From Alitta virens (Eukaryota; Annelida; Polychaeta; Phyllodocida; Nereididae): a stretch of DNA of 64,000 bases. Each line of letters opens with the position of its first letter. The first letter of the stretch is position 1. Under the pieces are notes generated by a model. The model saw only the letters and a program-made list of their open reading frames with translations, was not told the origin of the DNA and ran no database searches. Below are positions 11,836-24,122 of the stretch, piece by piece. Where the stretch lies: NCBI GenBank assembly GCA_932294295.1, contig OW028574.1:29086145-29150144 (forward strand), given 5' to 3'. The translations under genes were made by a program, and so were the position numbers.

Positions 11836-12720
11836 ACTGAATTGTAACAAGACCTTGCCTGCAATGATAATGGGTTTATGAAGCCCATTGGATAATTTGC
11901 TCAGGTGCAACCTTAACATCAAAATAAAATGCTCAGGTGCCACCTTAACATCAAAATAAAATGTATCTTCATGTACACTCCATTTGACACCCAACACTCT
12001 GCTACAGGAATCAAGATTCAAAACCATGACCTCACTAGCTCTCAGATCATCTGGAATTCTACTCAGGAGATCCAAATCATTGACTACGAACTTCGTCAAG
12101 TTGAACCCAGACTGACCTAGTATTTGTCTGGTACCATCAATCACGAAAGCAGCTTCGTCAGGTGATTCTACTGACTTTAACAAATCATCAACATAGAAAC
12201 TGAAGTATCGTATCAGATATCGTTTTGTCGACTGTATTGTCTACTAGAATGCGCCGAAGTGCATAGGTGGAGCTACTAACACACCAGACACCACCGAATA
12301 TGTGACAAGTCATACAATACTGAACCAAGTTTCCTCCATCATCATACCTCAGGAACCTAAGTGCATTTCTATCTTTCTCTGGGATCTGTACTTGATAATA
12401 CATGGCCTCTATATCTGCCATCAATGCACACTCATGTTGCCTGAATCGGAGTAGCACATGCAACAGCTTATTGTTTAAATCAGGCCCTTGCAAAAATTTT
12501 TTCATTTAACGATGGACTAACCAGTCATTTTCAGATTGACTTAACTTGTTCAAAAACTTTTTCTGCATATCCCTCATCTAACAATTTCACTTCTTCATTG
12601 TACCTGGTAGTTAAGCCTCTCTTTACCAAATTATTTATAAGATAATTCAACCTAGCAGCTGGCATTACATAATTATTTGGAGTCGTTACGTTTTCTTTCC
12701 ATGACATTGGAAGCTCCTAG
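11836..12720 (-). pseudogene. BEL reverse transcriptase
   Basis: The fingers/palm region on the minus strand has LLHVLLRFRQHECALMADIE, where the MADIEAMYYQV stretch is RT motif A with its Asp, then ALRFLRYDDGG. About 100 residues later comes FYVDDLLKSV, the YVDD motif C. A one-base frameshift near 12,190 separates them, and another break precedes LLHV near 12,510. A 37-bp direct repeat at about 11,898-11,965 (GCTCAGGTGC(C/A)ACCTTAACA twice) disrupts the thumb region. The polymerase is therefore inactive, but its identity is clear. Confidence 0.9.
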
Positions 12721-12796
12721 CACTCATCTATCAATTTTACTTCATTGTTCCACAGGTCCAGAACCTTCTTATCCTCTTGTGACAATCCCAAACTTT

Positions 12797-13335
12797 CTAT
12801 GCAAACATCTTCATTTTCAAGTTCCCACAAAAGTTTAATTTTGAGATCCATGCGCATTGTGCTAATGAAATGTGATTGTATTTTTCTTCCAATGGGACCA
12901 CTGACTCTCTCAGGACCATTAATGGTCCAGCCAAATAATGTGCGAAATGCAAATGGCTCCCCAAGAGTGCTTCTGCATTATCCTGACCAATCAATAATTG
13001 GACCTTTTGCTCACCTGCGACAATTTGTAAGCCCTTGAAGTGAGAATACTCAGGAGCATTTAAATTTGATAACACAGGTATGTTGTCTACAACCTATACA
13101 TTTGTCATTTGCATATATTCCTTGCCATCAAGTGAGGTCAGTTCTAAATTCACAGATTAAAGTAGATTTCACATTTTCCTGCCCAATAAGAGTATTAAGA
13201 GAATAAATTACATCTCGACTGAGAGATTCCACAAGAAGAAGGTATTACTAGACACTGTATCGAGTAGAGCAAAAACACCACGATGACCATTAACAGTTAC
13301 TGCTACTACGGGCATGTGGACACTAGCATTGGTTC
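12797..13335 (-). pseudogene. BEL aspartic protease region
   Basis: The minus strand around 13,240-13,320 reads FALLDTVSSNTFF, the retropepsin active-site block, with DTV in place of the usual DTG. After a frameshift, 13,075-12,797 gives LKGLQIV and VQLLIGQDNAEALL, the BEL-type flap and C-terminal region, then HFAHYLAGPLM. The Gly-to-Val change in the catalytic triad would be expected to inactivate the enzyme. Confidence 0.85.
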
Positions 13336-13350
13336 TTACACTGGCATTTA

Positions 13351-14640
13351 TCATTTGAACAGTCTCTCCACCAGTGGAACGTGGCTTGTTACTCTGACCT
13401 TCTGAAGAATTCCTCTGTCGGTTGATGTGAAAGAACTTTGTGTTGTGCTTACCGCACCCTGGAACAGAGCATGTTCTTGTTTCACAACAGTTTTGAGTGG
13501 TTTGACAATAAGCAGTTTTTCACAAAGTTTGTGCCTATTTACAATTGTAAGCATTCATGAGGCTTCATAGCCTTAAAGTCTTGACAATAAAACAGCATAT
13601 GACTACCTTTACAACCTACACATGCTTTCTCAACAACATCATTAGCGTTAACATCAGAAGAAAATGCTGAATTAGTTTATGGCGATTTCCATCGAGATTT
13701 GGTGGCTCCCTGCTTCTGCGACCAACGACCATATATGGGATCTTTAGCTTCTTGTGCTTCTTCAGCAACGAATCGAGCAAAATCCTTAAAGTCAGAATAC
13801 ATTCCCTTTGAGCGCTTAACATCCATGACATGTCGTTTCCATCGATTCTGGATGTAATTCTGAAGTCGTGACATAACCTCAACTATGCAGTTTGGTTGTC
13901 TATTTCATAAAGACGGCCGATCTGATGCAATGTCTGGTAACAGTTGATCACTTCATCTGACAAATCACGAAGATCCTCTGCAGTTTTCACAAATTTTCCT
14001 TTTCTGATACCACTTATCAGTCTTTAAGCTACTAGATAATCATCCCCGAATCTCTGACAAAATTTCTCTGGCTCTATTGTACCCATCATCCATAAGGATA
14101 CATGACCGGATGGATACATGAGCCTTGCCAGACTTATATTGCAGCAACCTTGTCAGTTTGATGGTATCGTCCACTGTCTTAACACATTCCTCAAACAACT
14201 TGATGAAGCAGTGATATTTTTCCAATTCAACTTTTGGTAAGTTGATAATGCTGAAAATATCGGCAGGCTTAGCCATCGGCAGAGTTTCCTCATTCTCAAC
14301 TGCAGCTGGAGGTAGATCTACAACAGGAGTTTTGACTTCCCTTTGGATCTCAAGTGGTTTCTTCTCCCTTAGCCAACCCATAGCGGCTTTGACTGCATCA
14401 ATGTAAGTATTTTGAACATCGAAAAAGTATTTTCACTTGCCTGCTCATCATCTTCCATCTGCAGTTCCGTATGATATTTGTCGAGGGCAAACTGAAAGTT
14501 TTTGAAAGCATCTTTCAGCACTTCCAGCCAGTCTGCGAGGGCATCTACATCTTCATCTGCGATGTGCTGTTGTAAAGTCTCTGGTCACCACTCCTTGTCT
14601 TTGTCTACGAGATATCTTCTTCTGTCATTTTGTGATGCGC
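13351..14640 (-). pseudogene. BEL gag
   Basis: The gag region occupies the start of the coding part, just inside the 5' LTR. The clearest open stretch is 14,040-14,381, with LPKVELEKYHCFIKLFEECV and SGKAHVSI, as in the DUF1759 gag domain of BEL elements. Further on (13,616-13,882) are a basic stretch and Cys/His remnants that may be zinc knuckles. Frameshifts near 14,390 and 14,035 break the protein into at least three pieces. Confidence 0.75.
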
Positions 14641-14648
14641 TTATTCAC

Positions 14649-15508
14649 TGTTAAGTCCATGCAATGATGTATTTTCAATCAACGTTTATTATACGCGAAA
14701 AATTTTGTGAATCTACAAATTATCAAAGAACACAAAAACTTAGCATAAAGAAAAAGAAAATTCACAAACTCAATATCTTGACCTAAAGCTTAATGTTATG
14801 ACTTAATACATATAAACTAATCAATTGCATAACCAAAGTCCTGAAGGCAATTAGAACTTAATACTAATACATAAAACACAAATTGACAACATAAGTATTA
14901 TGCACATGATTAATATAACTTAATCAACTAAATTACTATAGATCATTTATACTCACAAGTGTTGCCCATTACATGAGTGAAGACTCAAATTGACCATGTA
15001 TGCATGACTAATGGACTAATTACCATTTGACCTATAACATGAATAGAAATCAAATCATTAAATTATTGAAATCATAACTTTGACTTGAAACGATACATTC
15101 ATTATGCAATTATTGGCACATATCATTATGCAATAAATTATCAAATTTATCAGAGAAAATATCAGTCAGCTGATAGATGAACATTAACTAGCCAAGAAAT
15201 AGATATAACTATAATCAAAATACACTCAATCTTGTACAATCATGATTAATCTTAAAACTACCAGCAATGATCAAACAAATTAAGTACATACCATAGAGCA
15301 GATGAAATATTTGTTTCAGTCTTCAACAGTGTGTCTTGACCCATTACTGTCATGGTGGTGAGTGGCAAATTCAAATTTTGCATGTCACACTTGAGTGATA
15401 CTGGGCATGCTCAGTGATACTTGGCCAGCTAATTAGGTCATGGGCTATTCTTAGCACAACAGCAAACTAACCACATGGCTAGACATTGTAAACACAAGAC
15501 AGTTTACA
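14649..15508 (-). repeat. BEL 5' LTR, left duplicate
   Basis: TGTTAAGTCC..AGTTTACA on the plus strand; the homologue of 7,516-8,280. The satellite resumes immediately to the right. An essentially identical copy is at 21,425-22,284 because the whole segment is tandemly duplicated. Confidence 0.9.
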
Positions 15509-15639
15509 AGTAGTATTTTCCCTAGTTTCACTGATTTTAAAAATCAAGACCACATTACAACTTGATGAAACCCACATACTCTATGGGCTAGTATTTTAAC
15601 GACATATGCATTATTAATGCTTTTTTATGAAAAATTATG

Positions 15640-16620
15640 AATGAATCAATAAAAATGTCATTAACAACCTAAACCATATTATGATTTTTATTTCAGTACT
15701 ACAGGGATATTAGAGTGATTTTAGCTTGGGGGTATGGAGTAAAAGTCACAACAAATGTTTTGGTCCATTGACCAAATGCACTTCAACATTCCTCTTTTAT
15801 ATTTCAGGTGCATTTAGACATCATGAGTACTTGGCACTTGACAACTAAGCAATGTTACCTGGTCATTGCAATGCAGCAAACACAAAGTATACCAATCAAA
15901 GATGCTAATGAGTTTGGGTGCTGCAGAGTGTCATTAGCAGGTTGCAGAAAGTACATGGAAATGTCAATGAACGAAATTGGAGTGGATGCCCTTATTCTGC
16001 CTCTGTGGTGATGACCGTTTCATTGTGAAAAATACCATACAAAACAGGATGGTTAATGTTACTCAACTGCAGGCACATTCAGAAGGTGGCAAGACTATTC
16101 GACACTGCTTATGTCAAAAAGGACCACATGATAGGCAGCCTGCAAGGGTACCTTACGACAATGCTAGACACAATATCATCATCTCACGGGTTGAACCCAT
16201 TTGCAGTGGGCATCAGCATTGTTCTGTAATGAAAATTTCTTCACCCTGAGCAAAAACAATTAGTGGTACTGCACCTGGAAAGTCAAGGGGACCACTATGC
16301 TTCATTCACTGTTGTCACAAGAAGGCCATTTAGAAATGGTGGTGTTATCATGCGGACATGTGTCTAATCCACCCACCCACAACAAAAAATGAGACAACCA
16401 ATGATGATGATAGTTAGGATACAATTTAAGAATCAACAAACAGACATAGACTATCATTTGTGCCAGAGGCTATTAATATGTTTAACAAGGACTTTAAAAG
16501 ATGATTGCCATATTTCATATTTTCTATTATCATGACATGTGTAGCATTAATTACCTGCAATTGTCTGATAAAGTTTACCTTACTTGACCTCTAAAAGTCA
16601 ATAAGACAACAAGAAAAAAA
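15640..16620 (+). other. Unassigned, coding-like stretch (left copy)
   Basis: Between the BEL flank and the LamG remnant. Plus-strand frames at 15,808-16,249 read like fragments of one decayed coding region that switches frame. In the third frame 16,060-16,340 gives a run including RLFDTAYVKKDHMIGSLQGY and, after a stop pair, LHLESQGDHYASFTVVTRRP. A TTTCAG acceptor-like site precedes 15,806. No family was recognised. It could be an old transposon or host gene relic. Confidence 0.3.
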
Positions 16621-16634
16621 TAGCACTGTTGCTT

Positions 16635-16801
16635 GCGTACAATGTTTTTAGCAACTAGAGTTATTAGCATTTCATCAATTTCTTGTTGGCTCAGTTCCCT
16701 GTCAAACACCTTGAGGCAGGACATACTTCCTATGAAGTTCTCACCAGCCACTCCACCGATCCTTATAACATTTCTTGCGCATCTTTGGACTTTCCTCGAA
16801 A
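16635..16801 (-). pseudogene. Truncated LamG-like exon fragment
   Basis: Minus-strand fragment identical to the right part of the LamG exon at 23,411-23,577, encoding IRIGGVAGENFIGSMSCLKV and FDRELSQQEI. The duplication junction at 16,801 removes the start of the exon and everything upstream, leaving only the C-terminal end of the domain. Confidence 0.7.
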
Positions 16802-17490
16802 CATCTACATATTTGAATCCCTTTCAGAAACATATTAGACCAAGACTGTAAAAATACCAGACTGCAAATGTACAAGTGATAAGTTCTCAGCTTTATGTGG
16901 TTGAAAACAATTCCAGAAGAAAAAGTTTAGATATTTTAAAAGTGGTACACCAGACTGAAAGACTGACTACTCAAAAGGCATCGCATGACACATGTGCAAA
17001 GAGAATAAGGCTATAATTTGAATTTTAAAGAAAAGCCCAAAATTATGATTTAGATGTAAAGTTATCACACAAATAGCATGTAAATTGCAATGCAGGCCCT
17101 GTATTGCCAAAATCAGGCCAACTTGGGCGCAAAGTTGGTCTGACAGTGACAACAACAGAACTGTGTCAGGCTAATTTGACACTGCTATCTGGGTATCCCT
17201 ACTTATTGACAAAACCAAAACTAAAATAAGGCCAAGATTTTGCATTTGAGTGTTAGCTGTATTTGCATTCAGGTCACCTTCAAGGGAAATAATAGTCCCA
17301 AACTGCAAATTGATATGGTAACATCATAGGATCTTAGCTTCATGTACTTTCAAAGAACTTAGTTTCTAGATAAAGGCTAAATTATTCACACACATTGTAT
17401 CACCCTTGCCACATGGAGGCCCAGAGCTTTCAAGGCCATCCAATAAGAGTAAAGGCTCGATCAATAAAAACAGTATGCTGTGCAAAAGGC

Positions 17491-20400
17491 CATTGTCAGA
17501 CCAAACTCGAACTGACATCCCTCTCCTTGAAACAAACGTTCTAAAGCCATTCAGGAAACTATTAGTATCCAAATTGTCTATCTTTTCAAGATGGACTGCT
17601 CTCGTGCCGAAACAAGTAAATATGAAACCGTACCGCTTGATATCACTTCTTCCCCGCTTGACAAGAATGGGAACCAAAGCAGTCGATTCCAACATAACTG
17701 AATGGTGGTTGACAATGTTTGACTCTTTCTGTGGCAAAATCTGCCATCTTTTGTAAACATCTAGCCCAGAAAGCTCTTACAAACAATGCATGAAAATGCA
17801 ACTTTCTTGACAATGGATCTAATTCGAATTATCCAAAATTTCTCTCTGATTTTGGCAACTACCCCTTCTACTCCGAGGTGTGCTTCATTGTGAAAATGTA
17901 GAGCAATCAAGGATGCGACTTTATGCAAATGAGAGATGACATATGCAAATGAGAGATGACATAAGGATGCTTCTTATCCAACATCAACCGTGCATGCTTA
18001 AGCCTTCCCTCAAGCCCTCGAAGGTCCTGGGCCTCCACGCTGCGAGGGTGGAAACACTTGGGGTGAAGTCCTCTATCCCCAGTGGCTAAAACAGGACAGT
18101 GCGCATTGCACAAGCTGCTCCAGCTATCCAACGCAGACAATTATTGATTTTTTACATGCTTCTGGTTTCTACTACCAACTATAGATAATCAATCTTACCC
18201 TAGAGAGCCTCTACATAGCCCACTCAGGTGCTGATGAGGCATTAAACAATAACACTAACTAACTAACTAACTAAGCCTTCCCTCAACTCGCAATCAGCCA
18301 ACTTCATCCAAAATTGGTGACAGATCTTTACAGCACTTTATAGCAGCTGCTTGAAGTTCCAACCTTGGAATCGAAAAAGTCTTTCTTATCAAGCAGCAAA
18401 GCTGTGTGAATCTCACCCTGCTTGTTCACAGAGTGCAAATAACAGCAACTGCCATATGCTTGCTCACTGACATCAGAGAAAACATGCAATGCTACAGCAG
18501 CATCATTGAATTGTTTTGGCTTAATGCATCTAGTAGGTATTATGAAACTAACCAGATATTTAAGACTCTCAATCCAGTCCAGCCACCTGATCATCCCAAC
18601 AACCAAGCTTGACTGAATTGTAACAAGACCTTGCCTGCAATGATAATGGGTTTATGAAGCCCATTGGATAATTTGCTCAGGTGCAACCTTAACATCAAAA
18701 TAAAATGCTCAGGTGCCACCTTAACATCAAAATAAAATGTATCTTCATGTACACTCCATTTGACACCCAACACTCTGCTACAGGAATCAAGATTCAAAAC
18801 CATGACCTCACTAGCTCTCAGATCATCTGGAATTCTACTCAGGAGATCCAAATCATTGACTACGAACTTCGTCAAGTTGAACCCAGACTGACCTAGTATT
18901 TGTCTGGTACCATCAATCACGAAAGCAGCTTCGTCAGGTGATTCTACTGACTTTAACAAATCATCAACATAGAAACTGAAGTATCGTATCAGATATCGTT
19001 TTGTCGACTGTATTGTCTACTAGAATGCGCCGAAGTGCATAGGTGGAGCTACTAACACACCAGACACCACCGAATATGTGACAAGTCATACAATACTGAA
19101 CCAAGTTTCCTCCATCATCATACCTCAGGAACCTAAGTGCATTTCTATCTTTCTCTGGGATCTGTACTTGATAATACATGGCCTCTATATCTGCCATCAA
19201 TGCACACTCATGTTGCCTGAATCGGAGTAGCACATGCAACAGCTTATTGTTTAAATCAGGCCCTTGCAAAAATTTTTTCATTTAACGATGGACTAACCAG
19301 TCATTTTCAGATTGACTTAACTTGTTCAAAAACTTTTTCTGCATATCCCTCATCTAACAATTTCACTTCTTCATTGTACCTGGTAGTTAAGCCTCTCTTT
19401 ACCAAATTATTTATAAGATAATTCAACCTAGCAGCTGGCATTACATAATTATTTGGAGTCGTTACGTTTTCTTTCCATGACATTGGAAGCTCCTAGCACT
19501 CATCTATCAATTTTACTTCATTGTTCCACAGGTCCAGAACCTTCTTATCCTCTTGTGACAATCCCAAACTTTCTATGCAAACATCTTCATTTTCAAGTTC
19601 CCACAAAAGTTTAATTTTGAGATCCATGCGCATTGTGCTAATGAAATGTGATTGTATTTTTCTTCCAATGGGACCACTGACTCTCTCAGGACCATTAATG
19701 GTCCAGCCAAATAATGTGCGAAATGCAAATGGCTCCCCAAGAGTGCTTCTGCATTATCCTGACCAATCAATAATTGGACCTTTTGCTCACCTGCGACAAT
19801 TTGTAAGCCCTTGAAGTGAGAATACTCAGGAGCATTTAAATTTGATAACACAGGTATGTTGTCTACAACCTATACATTTGTCATTTGCATATATTCCTTG
19901 CCATCAAGTGAGGTCAGTTCTAAATTCACAGATTAAAGTAGATTTCACATTTTCCTGCCCAATAAGAGTATTAAGAGAATAAGTTACATCTCGACTGAGA
20001 GATTCCACAAGAAGAAGGTATTACTAGACACTGTATCGAGTAGAGCAAAAACACCACGATGACCATTAATAGTTACTGCTACTACGGGCATGTGGACACT
20101 AGCATTGGTTCTTACACTGGCATTTATCATTTGAACAGTCTCTCCACCAGTGGAACGTGGCTTGTTACTCTGACCTTCTGAAGAATTCCTCTGTCGGTTG
20201 ATGTGAAAGAACTTTGTGTTGTGCTTACCGCACCCTGGAACAGAGCATGTTCTTGTTTCACAACAGTTTTGAGTGGTTTGACAATAAGCAGTTTTTCACA
20301 AAGTTTGTGCCTATTTACAATTGTAAGCATTCATGAGGCTTCATAGCCTTAAAGTCTTGACAATAAAACAGCATATGACTACCTTTACAACCTACACATG

Positions 20401-21416
20401 CTTTCTCAACAACATCATTAGCGTTAACATCAGAAGAAAATGCTGAATTAGTTTATGGCGATTTCCATCGAGATTTGGTGGCTCCCTGCTTCTGCGACCA
20501 ACGACCATATATGGGATCTTTAGCTTCTTGTGCTTCTTCAGCAACGAATCGAGCAAAATCCTTAAAGTCAGAATACATTCCCTTTGAGCGCTTAACATCC
20601 ATGACATGTCGTTTCCATCGATTCTGGATGTAATTCTGAAGTCGTGACATAACCTCAACTATGCAGTTTGGTTGTCTATTTCATAAAGACGGCCGATCTG
20701 ATGCAATGTCTGGTAACAGTTGATCACTTCATCTGACAAATCACGAAGATCCTCTGCAGTTTTCACAAATTTTCCTTTTCTGATACCACTTATCAGTCTT
20801 TAAGCTACTAGATAATCATCCCCGAATCTCTGACAAAATTTCTCTGGCTCTATTGTACCCATCATCCATAAGGATACATGACCGGATGGATACATGAGCC
20901 TTGCCAGACTTATATTGCAGCAACCTTGTCAGTTTGATGGTATCGTCCGCTGTCTTAACACATTCCTCAAACAACTTGATGAAGCAGTGATATTTTTCCA
21001 ATTCAACTTTTGGTAAGTTGATAATGCTGAAAATATCGGCAGGCTTAGCCATCGGCAGAGTTTCCTCATTCTCAACTGCAGCTGGAGGTAGATCTACAAC
21101 AGGAGTTTTGACTTCCCTTTGGATCTCAAGTGGTTTCTTCTCCCTTAGCCAACCCATAGCGGCTTTGACTGCATCAATGTAAGTATTTTGAACATCGAAA
21201 AAGTATTTTCACTTGCCTGCTCATCATCTTCCATCTGCAGTTCCGTATGATATTTGTCGAGGGCAAACTGAAAGTTTTTGAAAGCATCTTTCAGCACTTC
21301 CAGCCAGTCTGCGAGGGCATCTACATCTTCATCTGCGATGTGCTGTTGTAAAGTCTCTGGTCACCACTCCTTGTCTTTGTCTACGAGATATCTTCTTCTG
21401 TCATTTTGTGATGCGC
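17491..21416 (-). pseudogene. Second copy of BEL gag-pol, 3'-truncated
   Basis: Carries the same order and the same lesions as the left copy at +6,776: integrase N-part and VWSDNG at 17,491-18,140, RNase H at 18,316-18,611, reverse transcriptase with YVDD near 18,960, protease with DTV near 20,025, and gag at 20,127-21,416. Shared frameshifts show the element was already dead before the duplication. Only a few substitutions distinguish the copies. Confidence 0.9.
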
Positions 21417-21424
21417 TTATTCAC

Positions 21425-22284
21425 TGTTAAGTCCATGCAATGATGTATTTTCAATCAACGTTTATTATACGCGAAAAATTTTGTGAATCTACAAATTATC
21501 AAAGAACACAAAAACTTAGCATAAAGAAAAAGAAAATTCACAAACTCAATATCTTGACCTAAAGCTTAATGTTATGACTTAATACATATAAACTAATCAA
21601 TTGCATAACCAAAGTCCTGAAGGCAATTAGAACTTAATACTAATACATAAAACACAAATTGACAACATAAGTATTATGCACATGATTAATATAACTTAAT
21701 CAACTAAATTACTATAGATCATTTATACTCACAAGTGTTGCCCATTACATGAGTGAAGACTCAAATTGACCATGTATGCATGACTAATGGACTAATTACC
21801 ATTTGACCTATAACATGAATAGAAATCAAATCATTAAATTATTGAAATCATAACTTTGACTTGAAACGATACATTCATTATGCAATTATTGGCACATATC
21901 ATTATGCAATAAATTATCAAATTTATCAGAGAAAATATCAGTCAGCTGATAGATGAACATTAACTAGCCAAGAAATAGATATAACTATAATCAAAATACA
22001 CTCAATCTTGTACAATCATGATTAATCTTAAAACTACCAGCAATGATCAAACAAATTAAGTACATACCATAGAGCAGATGAAATATTTGTTTCAGTCTTC
22101 AACAGTGTGTCTTGACCCATTACTGTCATGGTGGTGAGTGGCAAATTCAAATTTTGCATGTCACACTTGAGTGATACTGGGCATGCTCAGTGATACTTGG
22201 CCAGCTAATTAGGTCATGGGCTATTCTTAGCACAACAGCAAACTAACCACATGGCTAGACATTGTAAACACAAGACAGTTTACA
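21425..22284 (-). repeat. BEL 5' LTR, right duplicate
   Basis: Identical in layout to 14,649-15,508 and followed on the right by the same single satellite unit. No 3' LTR partner exists in this copy. Confidence 0.9.
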
Positions 22285-22415
22285 AGTAGTATTTTCCCTA
22301 GTTTCACTGATTTTAAAAATCAAGACCACATTACAACTTGATGAAACCCACATACTCTATGGGCTAGTATTTTAACGACATATGCATTATTAATGCTTTT
22401 TTATGAAAAATTATG

Positions 22416-23396
22416 AATGAATCAATAAAAATGTCATTAACAACCTAAACCATATTATGATTTTTATTTCAGTACTACAGGGATATTAGAGTGATTTTAG
22501 CTTGGGGGTATGGAGTAAAAGTCACAACAAATGTTTTGGTCCATTGACCAAATGCACTTCAACATTCCTCTTTTATATTTCAGGTGCATTTAGACATCAT
22601 GAGTACTTGGCACTTGACAACTAAGCAATGTTACCTGGTCATTGCAATGCAGCAAACACAAAGTATACCAATCAAAGATGCTAATGAGTTTGGGTGCTGC
22701 AGAGTGTCATTAGCAGGTTGCAGAAAGTACATGGAAATGTCAATGAACGAAATTGGAGTGGATGCCCTTATTCTGCCTCTGTGGTGATGACCGTTTCATT
22801 GTGAAAAATACCATACAAAACAGGATGGTTAATGTTACTCAACTGCAGGCACATTCAGAAGGTGGCAAGACTATTCGACACTGCTTATGTCAAAAAGGAC
22901 CACATGATAGGCAGCCTGCAAGGGTACCTTACGACAATGCTAGACACAATATCATCATCTCACGGGTTGAACCCATTTGCAGTGGGCATCAGCATTGTTC
23001 TGTAATGAAAATTTCTTCACCCTGAGCAAAAACAATTAGTGGTACTGCACCTGGAAAGTCAAGGGGACCACTATGCTTCATTCACTGTTGTCACAAGAAG
23101 GCCATTTAGAAATGGTGGTGTTATCATGCGGACATGTGTCTAATCCACCCACCCACAACAAAAAATGAGACAACCAATGATGATGATAGTTAGGATACAA
23201 TTTAAGAATCAACAAACAGACATAGACTATCATTTGTGCCAGAGGCTATTAATATGTTTAACAAGGACTTTAAAAGATGATTGCCATATTTCATATTTTC
23301 TATTATCATGACATGTGTAGCATTAATTACCTGCAATTGTCTGATAAAGTTTACCTTACTTGACCTCTAAAAGTCAATAAGACAACAAGATAAAAA
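22416..23396 (+). other. Unassigned, coding-like stretch (right copy)
   Basis: Duplicate of 15,640-16,620 at +6,776 with the same stops and frame switches, so it gives no independent evidence about function. Confidence 0.3.
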
Positions 23397-23399
23397 TAG

Positions 23400-24122
23400 C
23401 ACTGTTGCTTGCGTACAATGTTTTTAGCAACTAGAGTTATTAGCATTTCATCAATTTCTTGTTGGCTCAGTTCCCTGTCAAACACCTTGAGGCAGGACAT
23501 ACTTCCTATGAAGTTCTCACCAGCCACTCCACCGATCCTTATAACATTTCTTGCGCATCTTTGGACTTTCCTCGAAAGTCAAACTGCTGCCCTCCTGTCA
23601 TTGAGAAACACAGTACATCAAAATACGATTTTGGTTCCTTGTGAAAACATCTTTTTCTATACTAAATGATTTATCGTAATTAAATGCAACTTTCGCTTAC
23701 AATGTGTTGTAATCATATACAGCTGCCAAACAGATCCAAGTGTTCAGAGGCACATCAGTTATCTCAGCAACAAGACACAAGTGGTTGGTCCCTATCTTGT
23801 GGGTGAAAGACAATCTTGCCGACAGTGTCTGACATCAGGGCAGTCAGTCCAAGGCCATGGTTTGCGCCATAAGTGATCAAACTGCCAGCATTTTCCATGA
23901 ACAAGTCCATTACGATAGTGATGGAATAGTCCGTGTCAGTATCAGCACCAGGTGCCCCATCTATTATTTGATCACCAGTAAAACAAAGTGCGGAAAAGAC
24001 TTTGCCATCCATGTCCACCACACACTTCCTTTCTTCAGGGAATTGCACTGTTTTTGGATTACCAGAAAATTCTTCCTCTCCAGCACATTTTGTCAGGGGC
24101 AAGAAAACTACTGGTTTCTCCG
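23400..24122 (-). pseudogene. LamG/concanavalin-like domain gene fragment, two exons
   Basis: Two minus-strand exons. Exon 1, 24,122-23,701, follows TTTGATTTATCCAG and ends at a GTAAGC donor. It encodes VVFLPLTKCAGEEEF, a CFTGDQ block, then SITIVMDLFMENAGSLITYG. After a one-base shift near 23,800 it gives VPLNTWICLAAVYDYNT. Intron 23,700-23,595 (106 bp) ends in AATGACAG. Exon 2 runs in matching phase from 23,594 with one TGA, then IRIGGVAGENFIGSMSCLKV and FDRELSQQEIDEM. The beta-strand pattern and the final 'FxGxxxCLxVxDRxLSxxEI' motif are typical of LamG-like extracellular domains in marine invertebrates. The frameshift and stop suggest a pseudogene, though sequencing error is possible. The rest of the protein is not seen. 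Confidence 0.7.

Larger units (their letters stand above)
7516..15508 (-). mobile_element. BEL/Pao-type LTR retrotransposon, degenerate
   Basis: An ~8-kb element on the minus strand with TG..CA LTRs at both ends (5' LTR on the right). The internal order is gag, protease, reverse transcriptase, RNase H, integrase and a C-terminal DUF5641-like region. Flanking bases AGTAA (7,511-7,515) and AGTAG (15,509-15,513) match at 4 of 5 positions, the size expected for a BEL target duplication, and satellite sequence continues on both sides. The coding region has several frameshifts and stops, and the integrase is broken by extra sequence at about 9,067-10,714, so the copy is inactive. Its right two thirds are duplicated at 16,802-22,284. 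Confidence 0.92.
10026..16801. repeat. 6,776-bp tandem duplication, left unit
   Basis: The sequence from CATCTACATATTTGAATCCC at 10,026 to TTTCCTCGAAA at 16,801 is repeated immediately to the right with a constant offset of 6,776. By eye I find six single-base differences: 10,211/16,987, 10,993/17,769, 13,207/19,983, 13,294/20,070, 14,173/20,949 and 16,615/23,391. That is about 99.9% identity. There is no meaningful microhomology at the junction. It is either a very recent duplication or an assembly artefact such as unpurged haplotypes. Confidence 0.95.
16802..23577. repeat. 6,776-bp tandem duplication, right unit
   Basis: Right-hand copy of 10,026-16,801. It starts in the middle of the sequence that interrupts the BEL integrase, so this BEL copy has a 5' LTR and gag to integrase core but no integrase C-terminus or 3' LTR. 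It ends inside a LamG-like exon. The exon continues to the right here but is cut at 16,801 in the left unit, which shows that the right end is the ancestral junction on that side. Confidence 0.95.
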
